Shown here piece by piece: positions 26,055-34,146 of a stretch of 42,645 bases of DNA. The stretch is taken from positions 1-42,645 of the forward strand of contig JADHUV010000020.1 in NCBI GenBank assembly GCA_016784355.1, read 5' to 3'. The position numbers were made by a program, and so were the translations under genes. The notes beneath the pieces were generated by a model. It had not been told where the DNA came from. It saw only the letters and a list, made by a program, of their open reading frames with translations, and did not search any database. Position 1 is the stretch's first letter; every line of letters starts with the position of its first letter. The stretch comes from Nitrospira sp. GTDB lineage: Bacteria > Nitrospirota > Thermodesulfovibrionia > UBA6902.

Positions 26055-26519
26055 ATGTATCCCGACCCGGTGTTAGAGACTCGCCTATCCGCCGGAGGGG
26101 TAGTGTTTAGAGTAAGCAATGAAGAATACGCTGCGCCGGATGACGCCGTTGAAGTTCTTCTTATACGAGTTTCCGGAAAAGCAGTCTGGGGTATTCCCAA
26201 GGGTGCTATTGAAAAAGGTGAGAGTCCAGAGACGGCGGCTTTGAGAGAGGTTCGTGAGGAAACCGGTGTTAGTGCTGAGATTGCTGCATCTATAGGTGAT
26301 ATTTCATACGGCTTTTTTCTCAGAGACAGCACGTGCAGGGTCAGTAAAACAGTACACTTTTATCTTATGAAATATCTTTCCGGGAGCACTTTGGACCATG
26401 ATCATGAGGTAGATGAGGCTGCCTGGATGAAGATTGAGGCAGCGCTTGGTGTGATGACTTATGCCAGTGAGCGGGATATAATGAAAAAAGCCAGGGTAAT
26501 GATTCACAAACTTATATAA
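26055..26519 (+). CDS. NUDIX hydrolase
   Basis: The 154-residue protein contains a complete Nudix box from about residue 52: G-AIEKG-E-SPETAAL-REVREETG, with the REVxEExG acids that bind Mg. N-terminal ETRLSAGGVVFR and IPKG lead into it. The C-terminal half resembles diadenosine polyphosphate hydrolases of the MutT family (VDEAAWMKIEAAL). It starts 7 bases after rseP and ends the operon. Substrate cannot be told from sequence. Confidence 0.93.
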   Translation: MYPDPVLETRLSAGGVVFRVSNEEYAAPDDAVEVLLIRVSGKAVWGIPKGAIEKGESPETAALREVREETGVSAEIAASIGDISYGFFLRDSTCRVSKTVHFYLMKYLSGSTLDHDHEVDEAAWMKIEAALGVMTYASERDIMKKARVMIHKLI

Positions 26520-26588
26520 AAGATTCAGTTGTAAAAATTAGTAATGCCGTAGATTACATTGACAAATTATATATACAAGGAGCACAGA

Positions 26589-28514
26589 ATGAACATAACA
26601 CAGAAATTAATATCATCCCATCTTGTTTCAGGCAATATGAAGACCGGTGAGGAGATCGCCATATCAATAGATCAGACGCTTACCCAGGACGCAACCGGCA
26701 CTATGGCATATCTTGAATTTGAGGCCATGGGCATACCCAGGGTCAGGACAAAACTCTCGGTAAGTTATGTTGACCATAATACCCTGCAGAGCGGTTTTGA
26801 AAATGCTGATGACCACAGGTTTCTGCAGACCATTGCCGCTAAATACGGGATATACTTTTCACGTCCCGGAAACGGCATATGTCATCAGGTCCATCTGGAG
26901 AGATTTGCGAGGCCGGGGCAGACCTTGCTCGGCTCTGACAGTCATACTCCTAATGCAAGCGCTGTGGGTATGTTGGCAATAGGTGCCGGCGGACTGAATG
27001 TCGCGCTTGCGATGGCCGGAGAGCCTTTCTGGCTGGACATGCCTAAGGTATTGAATGTAAGACTTTCTGGTAAACTTACACCTGGAGTCACAGCGAAAGA
27101 TATTGTCCTGGAAGTTCTGAGACGCCTTACGGTTAAGGGCGGTGTAGGCCGGGTAATAGAATATACAGGTGAAGGTGTTGCAGCCCTCACCGTACCGGAG
27201 CGTGCCACTATAACAAATATGGGCGCTGAACTGGGTGCTACTTCATCGGTGTTTCCATCTGATCAGCAAACACTCGCATTTTTTAAGGCACAGCAGCGCG
27301 AAGGAGACTGGCAGGAATTGCTGGCTGATGCAGATGCTGAATATGATGAAGAAATTAATATTGATATCTCTAAGCTGGGACCGCTTCTGGCGACACCTTC
27401 AAGTCCTGACAATATCAAACCGGTGGAAGAACTGGGGCAGATTCCGGTACGCCAGGTATGCATAGGCAGTTGTGTAAATTCATCCTATTCCGATCTAATG
27501 CTTGCGGCGCAGGTACTTAAGGGTAAGAAAATTCATAAGGATGTGAGTCTTGCAATCAGTCCGGGATCGAGGCAGACGCTGCAGATGATATCAGAAAATG
27601 GAGCACTTACCGAGCTCGTATCAGCAGGTGCAAGGATACTGGAGAGTACCTGCGGTCCCTGTATTGGAATGGGGCAGTCTCCGCCTACCGGAGCAGTCTC
27701 CCTCAGGACCTTTAATCGTAACTTTCCAGGAAGGAGCGGGACCCCTAATGACAGATCATATCTCTGCAGTCCGCTTACTGCAGCAGTCTCGGCCCTGACC
27801 GGCATGATCACTGATCCGCGTGACTCAATCAAGGAGTCAGCAGTGTCCGGCATTCCGGAGAATTATATAATTGATGATTCCATGATAGTCCCCCCTCTGG
27901 AGGACTCTTCAGGTGTTATAATAGAAAGAGGCCCGAACATTAAGCCTTTTCCAATTCGTAAACCGCTGGAAGAATCTCTGAAGATCAAGCTTATATTGAA
28001 GGTCGGTGACAATATTACAACTGATGATATAATGCCTGCGGGTGCAAAAATACTGCCCCTGCGTTCTAATATCCCGGCAATATCCGAGTATGTTTTTTCC
28101 AAGGTAGATTCTACCTTTTCTTCAAGGGCAAAGGAGGCCGGGGGCGGTGTAGTTTTAGGCGGGAATAATTATGGACAGGGTTCCAGCCGGGAGCATGCAG
28201 CTTTGGCGCCTATGTATCTCGGGATCAAGGTTGTGCTGGCAAAGTCCTTTGCCCGCATTCACAAGGATAACCTGATAAATTTCGGGATTATTCCTCTTGA
28301 GGTTCAGCCTTTTGTCTATGACGAGCTTCAGCAGGGTTCAGAGTTGGAGTTTCCTGCGCTCGCTGCAGAGGTCAGGGATGCCGGAAGTATTACGTTTAAA
28401 GACCTTAAGACAGGCAGATCTTATTCAGCACCCCATGGTCTTACCCAGCGTCAGCGGGAGATGGTTCTTGCCGGGGGAATGCTTAATTACATTAAGAGTC
28501 AGGTAAAGCGTTAG
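26589..28514 (+). CDS. Aconitate hydratase
   Basis: Aconitase interconverts citrate and isocitrate through cis-aconitate using a 4Fe-4S cluster. From the ATG at 26589 (AAGGAG 6 bases upstream) the protein has 641 residues, the shorter bacterial form rather than the 890-residue AcnA. Motifs: SDSHTPNASAVGMLAIGAGG (about 117-136), CIGSCVNSSYSDL (first cluster Cys, about 295), STCGPCIGMGQSPPTG (two cluster Cys, about 355-370) and the swivel-domain GGNNYGQGSSREHAA (about 522-536). A TTG 10 codons upstream is in frame but less well supported. It is separate from the NUDIX operon by 69 bases. I would call it acnA or acn only after comparison. Confidence 0.95.
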   Translation: MNITQKLISSHLVSGNMKTGEEIAISIDQTLTQDATGTMAYLEFEAMGIPRVRTKLSVSYVDHNTLQSGFENADDHRFLQTIAAKYGIYFSRPGNGICHQVHLERFARPGQTLLGSDSHTPNASAVGMLAIGAGGLNVALAMAGEPFWLDMPKVLNVRLSGKLTPGVTAKDIVLEVLRRLTVKGGVGRVIEYTGEGVAALTVPERATITNMGAELGATSSVFPSDQQTLAFFKAQQREGDWQELLADADAEYDEEINIDISKLGPLLATPSSPDNIKPVEELGQIPVRQVCIGSCVNSSYSDLMLAAQVLKGKKIHKDVSLAISPGSRQTLQMISENGALTELVSAGARILESTCGPCIGMGQSPPTGAVSLRTFNRNFPGRSGTPNDRSYLCSPLTAAVSALTGMITDPRDSIKESAVSGIPENYIIDDSMIVPPLEDSSGVIIERGPNIKPFPIRKPLEESLKIKLILKVGDNITTDDIMPAGAKILPLRSNIPAISEYVFSKVDSTFSSRAKEAGGGVVLGGNNYGQGSSREHAALAPMYLGIKVVLAKSFARIHKDNLINFGIIPLEVQPFVYDELQQGSELEFPALAAEVRDAGSITFKDLKTGRSYSAPHGLTQRQREMVLAGGMLNYIKSQVKR

Positions 28515-28529
28515 ATATTATATAGAGTA

Positions 28530-28545
28530 TGAAGCAGTTGCTTCA
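28530..28545. promoter_or_regulatory. Palindrome upstream of the LivJ-like gene
   Basis: TGAAGCA-GT-TGCTTCA is a perfect 7-2-7 inverted repeat in the 60-bp gap between aconitase and the binding-protein gene. No T tract follows, so an operator is more likely than a terminator. Confidence 0.35.
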
Positions 28546-28574
28546 GATGATATTATTTATATGGAGGACCTGTT

Positions 28575-29705
28575 ATGAAAGTGTACTCTGTTGTCGCTAT
28601 AAAAAAGCACATTACTTTATTTTCTCTTCTGTTTATAAGCCTGATCTTTTCATCCTGTGAGCTTCAGAAACCTGTGAAAATAGGTTATGTTGGCGGATTG
28701 ACAGGCCGGGTAGCCGGTCTCGGCATTGCGGGCAGGGATGGTGTGATGCTGGCTGTGGAAGAAGCTAATAAAGAAAACGGTATTAATGGAAGATCAGTCA
28801 GCTTGATTGTGAAGGATGATAAACAGGACGTTGAAACCGCTGTCAGGGTTGATAACGAGCTTATACAGGAAGGTGTTGCTGCAATTATCGGGCATATGAC
28901 AAGCTCGATGTCCATTGTTGGTGCAGACATTGCTACTAAGCACAAGGTTTTGATGCTAAGTCCCACTACGAGCACGAATGAACTGACAGAAAAGGATGAT
29001 TATTTCTTCAGGCTCTACCCCGCGAGCGCCATATCGGCAAAAAAGCTGGCTCTGCATGCTTACAATGAAATGAAAACAAAAAGTATTACGGTTCTCTATG
29101 ACATGAAGAACAAGGCGCATACTGAGAGCTGGTATCTGAGTTTTAAAGACTATTACGAGGCTGCCGGCGGCTCTATAGCGGCGGCGGAGACCTATGTCTC
29201 AGGCTCGGATGTGAAATTTATTGATATAGCCAGAAAGATTGCAGCTACTGATACAGCAGGGGTATTTATTATCGCCAATGCCATAGATACTGCAATGCTT
29301 TGCCAGCAGTTAATCAAGATAAACTGGAACAGGCCTATTATTACCAGTGAGTGGTCCGCTACTGAAGAGCTGCTGGAGTTCGGGGGTAAGACTGTGGAAG
29401 GGATACATTTCTATCATACTTATGATAATCAGGATGACAGTCCCGATTTTCTGAGATTTCGCCGTGCCTTTAAAGACAGGTTCGGATATGACGCAGGCTT
29501 TGCGTCTGCCCATGCCTATGACTCTGCCAGGGTTATTATTGCTTCACTGCGAAAAAACGCTGATCCTTCAAAGCTGAGAGAGACCATTACTGATACTGGG
29601 ATTTTCATGGGACTTCAGGGAGAGTTAAACTTTAATCGTTATGGAGACATTGATAGAAAGCATATATTGATGACTATACATAACGGCAAATTTCAGGCTA
29701 TTTAA
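28575..29705 (+). CDS. LivJ-like periplasmic binding lipoprotein
   Basis: This is a binding protein of the branched-chain amino acid/amide family (type I periplasmic fold, Peripla_BP_6). The signal peptide ends IFSSC with the lipidated cysteine at residue 28. The mature part begins KIGYVGGLTGRVAGLG, then GRDGVMLAVEEANKENGING (about 55-74), AAIIGHMTSSMSIVGADIA and VLMLSPTTSTNELT, all typical LivJ segments. No livHMGF genes are near. The next gene, a hybrid histidine kinase, starts 3 bases after its stop, so this is more likely a sensor partner than a transporter subunit. GGAGG is 8 bases before the ATG. Confidence 0.88.
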   Translation: MKVYSVVAIKKHITLFSLLFISLIFSSCELQKPVKIGYVGGLTGRVAGLGIAGRDGVMLAVEEANKENGINGRSVSLIVKDDKQDVETAVRVDNELIQEGVAAIIGHMTSSMSIVGADIATKHKVLMLSPTTSTNELTEKDDYFFRLYPASAISAKKLALHAYNEMKTKSITVLYDMKNKAHTESWYLSFKDYYEAAGGSIAAAETYVSGSDVKFIDIARKIAATDTAGVFIIANAIDTAMLCQQLIKINWNRPIITSEWSATEELLEFGGKTVEGIHFYHTYDNQDDSPDFLRFRRAFKDRFGYDAGFASAHAYDSARVIIASLRKNADPSKLRETITDTGIFMGLQGELNFNRYGDIDRKHILMTIHNGKFQAI

Positions 29706-29708
29706 AAG

Positions 29709-32663
29709 ATGCCAGGCAAACACAGTCTGATTCGCGATATATTTATTCGTCTTGTCCTTGCAGTATCTATTCCTATTATTCTGCTGGGTTCTTTATCTTA
29801 TGTTTATATCAGCAGTAAGACTGCAGAGAATATAGGCACGAAAAATGAACTTCTTGCCAATGCGGTCAGCGGCGATATCAGAGGTGTTCTTGGAGAGCCT
29901 TATACAATCCTTCGGGAGCTCGTTACAATCCTCTCGACGTATGGACATGATGATTATGAGATTAACAGATACCTTGATGCAACGGTAAAAAACACAGGGT
30001 ATTTTGAGTCTATTCTGCTCCTTGATGAGAAGGGGATGGTCTTAAATTACGGGCTGTCTGAGAATCTCTCAGTCAGGCGGGATGATTTCCTCGGCATGGA
30101 TCTTTCCGGTTTGAAACATTTCCAGGAGGCCACCTATAAAGGCAAAGCCATATGGTCGGATATCTTTTTATCCCCTCTTACCGGGCAGACATCACTTTCA
30201 GTTTCTATACGTTATGGTAACAATGTCCTTATGGGCAGTTTCAGTATTGAGCATTTGCACGAGTTTACAAAAAGATTTAATGAAGGCGAAAATATTATTA
30301 CATCTATTGTGGATCGCAGGGGAGTACTGATTTTTCATCCTGACAAAAGTATCCTTGAGCAGCATCTCAATTTCAGTAATATCCTCCCTTTACGTTTGGG
30401 TATGAAAGGATCGTACGATACCCATCCGTATGATTTTAATGGGGTTAAATATATCGGCAGTGTCTCTGCCGTAACTGAGACCGGGTGGACAGTTCTGATA
30501 TCACAAAAGTATGAAAATGCATACGCACCGCTTACAAGGCTGAGAAATATGTTTACGGCAGTAATGCTAAGTATGCTGGTGATTGTGGCCCTTATTGCAA
30601 GAGTTGTTTCCAGGTCTATAACGAGGCCGCTTATGCATTTGAGGGACAGCGCCAGATTAATAGCCGGCGGTCAATATGAGATGTCTATACCCGAGCAGGA
30701 ACACTCTGATATGGAAGAACTGGCTTCCGGTTTCAGAAATATGGCCCTTGCCATAAAAGCCCGTGAAGAACAGCTTAAGATAAACGAGGAAAAGTTTCGT
30801 ACGCTCGTGGAATCAGTGAAAATTGTACCATGGAAGATGAATGTCGAGAATATGAAATATACGTATATGGGGCAGCAGGTTGAGGAACTGACAGGCTATC
30901 CTGCCGATACCTGGACGGATCTTGAGATTTGGAAAGAGCGTATTGCGGAAGAAGATCGGGAGGAGGCAGTTGTAAATTGCAGCAGCGCCATGAAGACAGG
31001 GGCAGATCATGAGTTTGAATATCGCATGCGGACGGTGGATGGGCGTGTTATATGGGTAAGGGATATAGTTTCAGTAATCAGTGGAGATAACAGATCAAGG
31101 GAAATTGCCGGCTTTATGATAGATATTACGGTACAGAAGGAATCTGAGGAAGCAGTGCGTCTTTCAGCAGAGAAGTTTTCCAAGGCCTTTAGCCTAAGTC
31201 CTGTTTTTATGATTATAAGCTCACTGGAGGAGGGCAGGTTTCTCGATGTGAACAACGCTTTTCTTCAGAGCAGCGGCTACACTCGGGAGGAAGTAATCGG
31301 AAGAACCGCCCTTGAGTTAGGAACATGGGTAGATCTTGCTGATCGGGCAATGGTAGTCGAAACCCTTAAGCGTGAAGGGGTAATCAGGAATTTTGAGAGC
31401 AGTATGCGCAATAGATCAGGGCAGGTCATGCAGGTATTGTTTTCTGCGGAGTTAATTGAGATAGATGGTCAGCAATACATACTTGCAGTAACTCTAGATA
31501 TTTCAGAACATAAAAAACTGCAGGATGAATTAATGCATTCTCAGAAGATGGAGGCCGTGGGTCAGCTGGCAGGGGGTGTTGCCCATGAGTTTAATAATAT
31601 CCTGACTGCAATAATAAATAATGCATTCCTCCTTAAGAAAAAAACACCGGAAGGCAGCGAAACCTTATCAAGAATAAACAAGATCCAGGAGCTATCGGAG
31701 AGTGCCGCCAGGATTGCAGGGGAGCTCCTTACCTTCAGTCGAAAACAGGCGCTTGCCCTTATTCCTATTAATCTTAATCAGACAATCAGGAATATCGAGA
31801 CTCTGCTGAAGGATTTTATTGAAGAAAATATAGATTTCCGGATCAGGCTGACGGACGGGGAGCCGGTGATCCTTGCTGACCGTTCGCAGATCGAGCAGAT
31901 ATTGGTAAATTTGGCTACGAACGCAAGGGATGCTATGCCGGATGGAGGGACACTCTCAATAATCACTGAAAGTGTGATTATAGATGATGATTTTATAAGT
32001 GCGAATGGCTTTGGCAGACCTGGAAAGTATGCTCTGCTTATCGTATCAGATACCGGCACCGGCATTGATGAGGATATTCAGCAAAAAATATTTGATCCTT
32101 TCTTTACTACAAAAGAAATAGGTAAGGGTACTGGACTAGGGCTATCCATTATTTATGGAATAATAGAGCAGCACAAGGGTTTTATTGAGCTATCGAGTAA
32201 AGCTGATGAGGGCGCTGAGTTTAGAATCTATCTTCCTGAAATTAAGGGATTAGTAGAAGTTGCAAGTTATGAAGAGACGACAGTGTCTGAGGGGAAGTCA
32301 GAAACAATATTGCTGGCTGAAGATGAAATTTCTGTCAGAGACTCTGTAAGGATGCTGCTTGAAGAGTATGGCTATAAGGTCATAGAGGCGGTGGACGGTC
32401 ATGAGGCTTTTGATATCTTTCAAAAGCGAGCAGAGGAGATAGATCTTGTTATTCTGGATGTGATAATGCCAAGAATGAATGGGAAAGAAACATTCGATGC
32501 GATTAAAAATATTCGCCCGGATGTGAAGGTAATATTTACCAGCGGGTACTCGATGGATCTTGTTAAGGATAGGGGCCTGGCGGGTGTTAATATTCCGTTT
32601 ATATCAAAACCCGTGTCCCCGGAAGAGCTGCTTGCAAAGATAAGAAACGTTCTGAACGGATAG
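29709..32663 (+). CDS. Hybrid sensor histidine kinase with two PAS domains and a receiver
   Basis: The 984-residue inner-membrane kinase has TM1 near 11-31, a periplasmic dCache-like sensor (about 35-280), TM2 near 283-303 and a HAMP domain (about 304-357). PAS domains follow near 366-478 and 485-610. The HisKA box is GGVAHEFNNILTA with the phospho-acceptor His near 626. The ATPase domain has N box NLATNARDAM, G1 DTGTGIDED, F box FDPFFTTKEIG and G2 GTGLGLSIIYG. A C-terminal receiver from about 857 carries LDVIMPRMNG with the phospho-acceptor Asp near 917 and a conserved Lys in ISKPVS. The family is usually part of a phosphorelay. No response regulator is adjacent, so the output is unknown. 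Confidence 0.95.
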   Translation: MPGKHSLIRDIFIRLVLAVSIPIILLGSLSYVYISSKTAENIGTKNELLANAVSGDIRGVLGEPYTILRELVTILSTYGHDDYEINRYLDATVKNTGYFESILLLDEKGMVLNYGLSENLSVRRDDFLGMDLSGLKHFQEATYKGKAIWSDIFLSPLTGQTSLSVSIRYGNNVLMGSFSIEHLHEFTKRFNEGENIITSIVDRRGVLIFHPDKSILEQHLNFSNILPLRLGMKGSYDTHPYDFNGVKYIGSVSAVTETGWTVLISQKYENAYAPLTRLRNMFTAVMLSMLVIVALIARVVSRSITRPLMHLRDSARLIAGGQYEMSIPEQEHSDMEELASGFRNMALAIKAREEQLKINEEKFRTLVESVKIVPWKMNVENMKYTYMGQQVEELTGYPADTWTDLEIWKERIAEEDREEAVVNCSSAMKTGADHEFEYRMRTVDGRVIWVRDIVSVISGDNRSREIAGFMIDITVQKESEEAVRLSAEKFSKAFSLSPVFMIISSLEEGRFLDVNNAFLQSSGYTREEVIGRTALELGTWVDLADRAMVVETLKREGVIRNFESSMRNRSGQVMQVLFSAELIEIDGQQYILAVTLDISEHKKLQDELMHSQKMEAVGQLAGGVAHEFNNILTAIINNAFLLKKKTPEGSETLSRINKIQELSESAARIAGELLTFSRKQALALIPINLNQTIRNIETLLKDFIEENIDFRIRLTDGEPVILADRSQIEQILVNLATNARDAMPDGGTLSIITESVIIDDDFISANGFGRPGKYALLIVSDTGTGIDEDIQQKIFDPFFTTKEIGKGTGLGLSIIYGIIEQHKGFIELSSKADEGAEFRIYLPEIKGLVEVASYEETTVSEGKSETILLAEDEISVRDSVRMLLEEYGYKVIEAVDGHEAFDIFQKRAEEIDLVILDVIMPRMNGKETFDAIKNIRPDVKVIFTSGYSMDLVKDRGLAGVNIPFISKPVSPEELLAKIRNVLNG

Positions 32664-32802
32664 AGCTACTTGTCTTAAGATCATTCATTTATAGTGTCTT
32701 AAATTACTAATACAGTCTTCCCCTTTCCCATTTCCCCACTACGTCACTCTATGTCATAGTGCCTGCGGTACGATAGTACATAACATAAAAACGGAGGTTA
32801 CA

Positions 32803-33204
32803 ATGACAAACAGAAGAAACATCCTGAAATCCTTTTTATTCATCCCTGCAGCCATGCTCCTGCCCGCGTCCCTCAGAAAAAAAACAACATCCCACGCACG
32901 CCTGATACCCTTTCTCGAAACAAATCTTGCCGGCTTTAAATACTACAGAGGCTACGAGATCAGCGATCGGATCAGGACCGGCGAGAGGCTTAATCTTGTG
33001 CGCGAACCCTCAAACCCGTACGACTATGATGCCGTGCAGGTATTCAGGGGACGTGACAAACTCGGATATATCCCTAGAACTGAAAGCTCCACCGTGGCGC
33101 AGATGATGGATCGAGGGGTACAGTTGACTGCGAGGATACAGAGGATTAGCGGGGTGGATAATATGGACAGGGAAATATATTTAGAGGTGGAAATGCAGGT
33201 GTAG
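32803..33204 (+). CDS. Small HIRAN-domain protein with a twin-arginine-like signal
   Basis: The HIRAN domain fills residues about 40-130. The diagnostic core is EISDRIRTGERLNLVREPSN, then PYDYDAVQVFRGRDKLGYIP, as in the DNA-end-binding domain of Rad5/HLTF. The N-terminus, TNRRNILKSFLFIPAAMLLP, has two arginines before a hydrophobic stretch and fits a Tat signal, so the protein may be exported or membrane-anchored. This is odd for a domain best known for binding DNA ends. A good site (CGGAGG) precedes the ATG. The gene follows a 139-bp gap after the kinase operon that I take as the edge of the accessory region; I see no gene in that gap. Confidence 0.8.
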   Translation: MTNRRNILKSFLFIPAAMLLPASLRKKTTSHARLIPFLETNLAGFKYYRGYEISDRIRTGERLNLVREPSNPYDYDAVQVFRGRDKLGYIPRTESSTVAQMMDRGVQLTARIQRISGVDNMDREIYLEVEMQV

Positions 33205-33306
33205 TTGTTGCTGATAAGAAATCAATTGTGGCATACTTATCAATCGCACGAGGGGTGCGAAAGCACGGCTCTATTATCAATGACAATATTTCAAATGGGG
33301 GGATAA

Positions 33307-34137
33307 ATGTCAGATACACAAATTGCTGTATTCAACAGTAAGCAGATCAGAAAAATTATTCATAACGATGAGTGGTGGTTTTCAGTTGTAGATGTATGTG
33401 GAGTCCTTACAGAAAGTGTTGATTCGGGCGCATATTGGCGCAAATTAAAACAAAGACTTAATAAAGAAGAAAGTCAGATCGTGACATTTTGTCACGGACT
33501 GAAACTGCCGGCCTCAGACGGTAAGAGATATATGAGCGACTGTGCCAACACTGAAGGGATTTTCCGCATAATCCAGTCCATCCCTTCTCCTAAAGCAGAA
33601 CCCTTCAAGCGCTGGCTCGCCAAGGTAGGTTATGAACGCGTCCAGGAAATTGATGATCCGGAGCTTGCCACAAAGCGGACACGTGCATTATACAAGGCAA
33701 AAGGCTATTCCGACGACTGGATAGAAAAGCGAATGCGCGGCATTGCTATACGGGAGGAGCTTACCGATGAGTGGAAGAAGCGGGATGTTAAAGAGAAAAA
33801 AGAATATGAAATACTTACTGCTGAGATTGCAACAGCAGCATTTGGTGTGACACCTAGTCAACATAAGAATATCAAAGGCCTCCAGCGCCAGAATCTCAGG
33901 GATCATATGACTAATCTTGAACTGATTTTTTCAATGCTGGGTGAGGCAGCAACGACTGAGATAACACGTGTTGATGATGCTCAGGGGTTTAAGGAAAGTA
34001 AGACGGCAGCCCGTAAGGGCGGAGAAGTAGCTGGTACAGCTCGCAAGGATCTGGAGAAGAAGACCGGGAAGCGGGTTGTTTCGGGTGAGAATTATTTGAC
34101 GGTGGCGGAGAGTAAGAAGAGATTGAAGGGGGACTAG
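33307..34137 (+). CDS. Bro-N domain protein, DinD/antirepressor-like
   Basis: The N-terminal Bro-N domain (about residues 1-115) reads IAVFNSKQIRKIIHNDEWWF, then SVVDVCGVLTES and later YMSDCANTEGIFRIIQSIPS, PKAEPFKRWLAKVGYERVQE. Such domains occur in phage antirepressors, baculovirus Bro proteins and DinD. The C-terminal half (IREELTDEWKKR, PSQHKNIKGL, NLRDHMTNLELIFSMLGEAAT and the end NYLTVAESKKRLKG) is that of the long DinD-like bacterial branch. E. coli DinD is SOS-induced and can inhibit RecA, but I infer no function from that here. GGGGGG lies 5 bases before the ATG. The TAG stop is the first part of the cas3 ribosome binding site TAGGAG. Confidence 0.85.
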   Translation: MSDTQIAVFNSKQIRKIIHNDEWWFSVVDVCGVLTESVDSGAYWRKLKQRLNKEESQIVTFCHGLKLPASDGKRYMSDCANTEGIFRIIQSIPSPKAEPFKRWLAKVGYERVQEIDDPELATKRTRALYKAKGYSDDWIEKRMRGIAIREELTDEWKKRDVKEKKEYEILTAEIATAAFGVTPSQHKNIKGLQRQNLRDHMTNLELIFSMLGEAATTEITRVDDAQGFKESKTAARKGGEVAGTARKDLEKKTGKRVVSGENYLTVAESKKRLKGD

Positions 34138-34146
34138 GAGAATCTT

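Noticed and set aside
25619..26332. Minus-strand frame of 237 codons opposite rseP and the NUDIX gene
   Set aside because: It is a shadow of two well-supported genes and lacks any domain pattern.
26558..26563. TTGACA before aconitase as a -35 box
   Set aside because: It lies too close to the start codon; a -10 at normal spacing would fall in or beyond the ATG at 26589.
32751..32763. TGTCATAGTGCC upstream of the HIRAN gene as another dyad site
   Set aside because: A single copy with poor symmetry and no GG-N10-GC element downstream, so not grouped with the sigma-54 regulon candidates.
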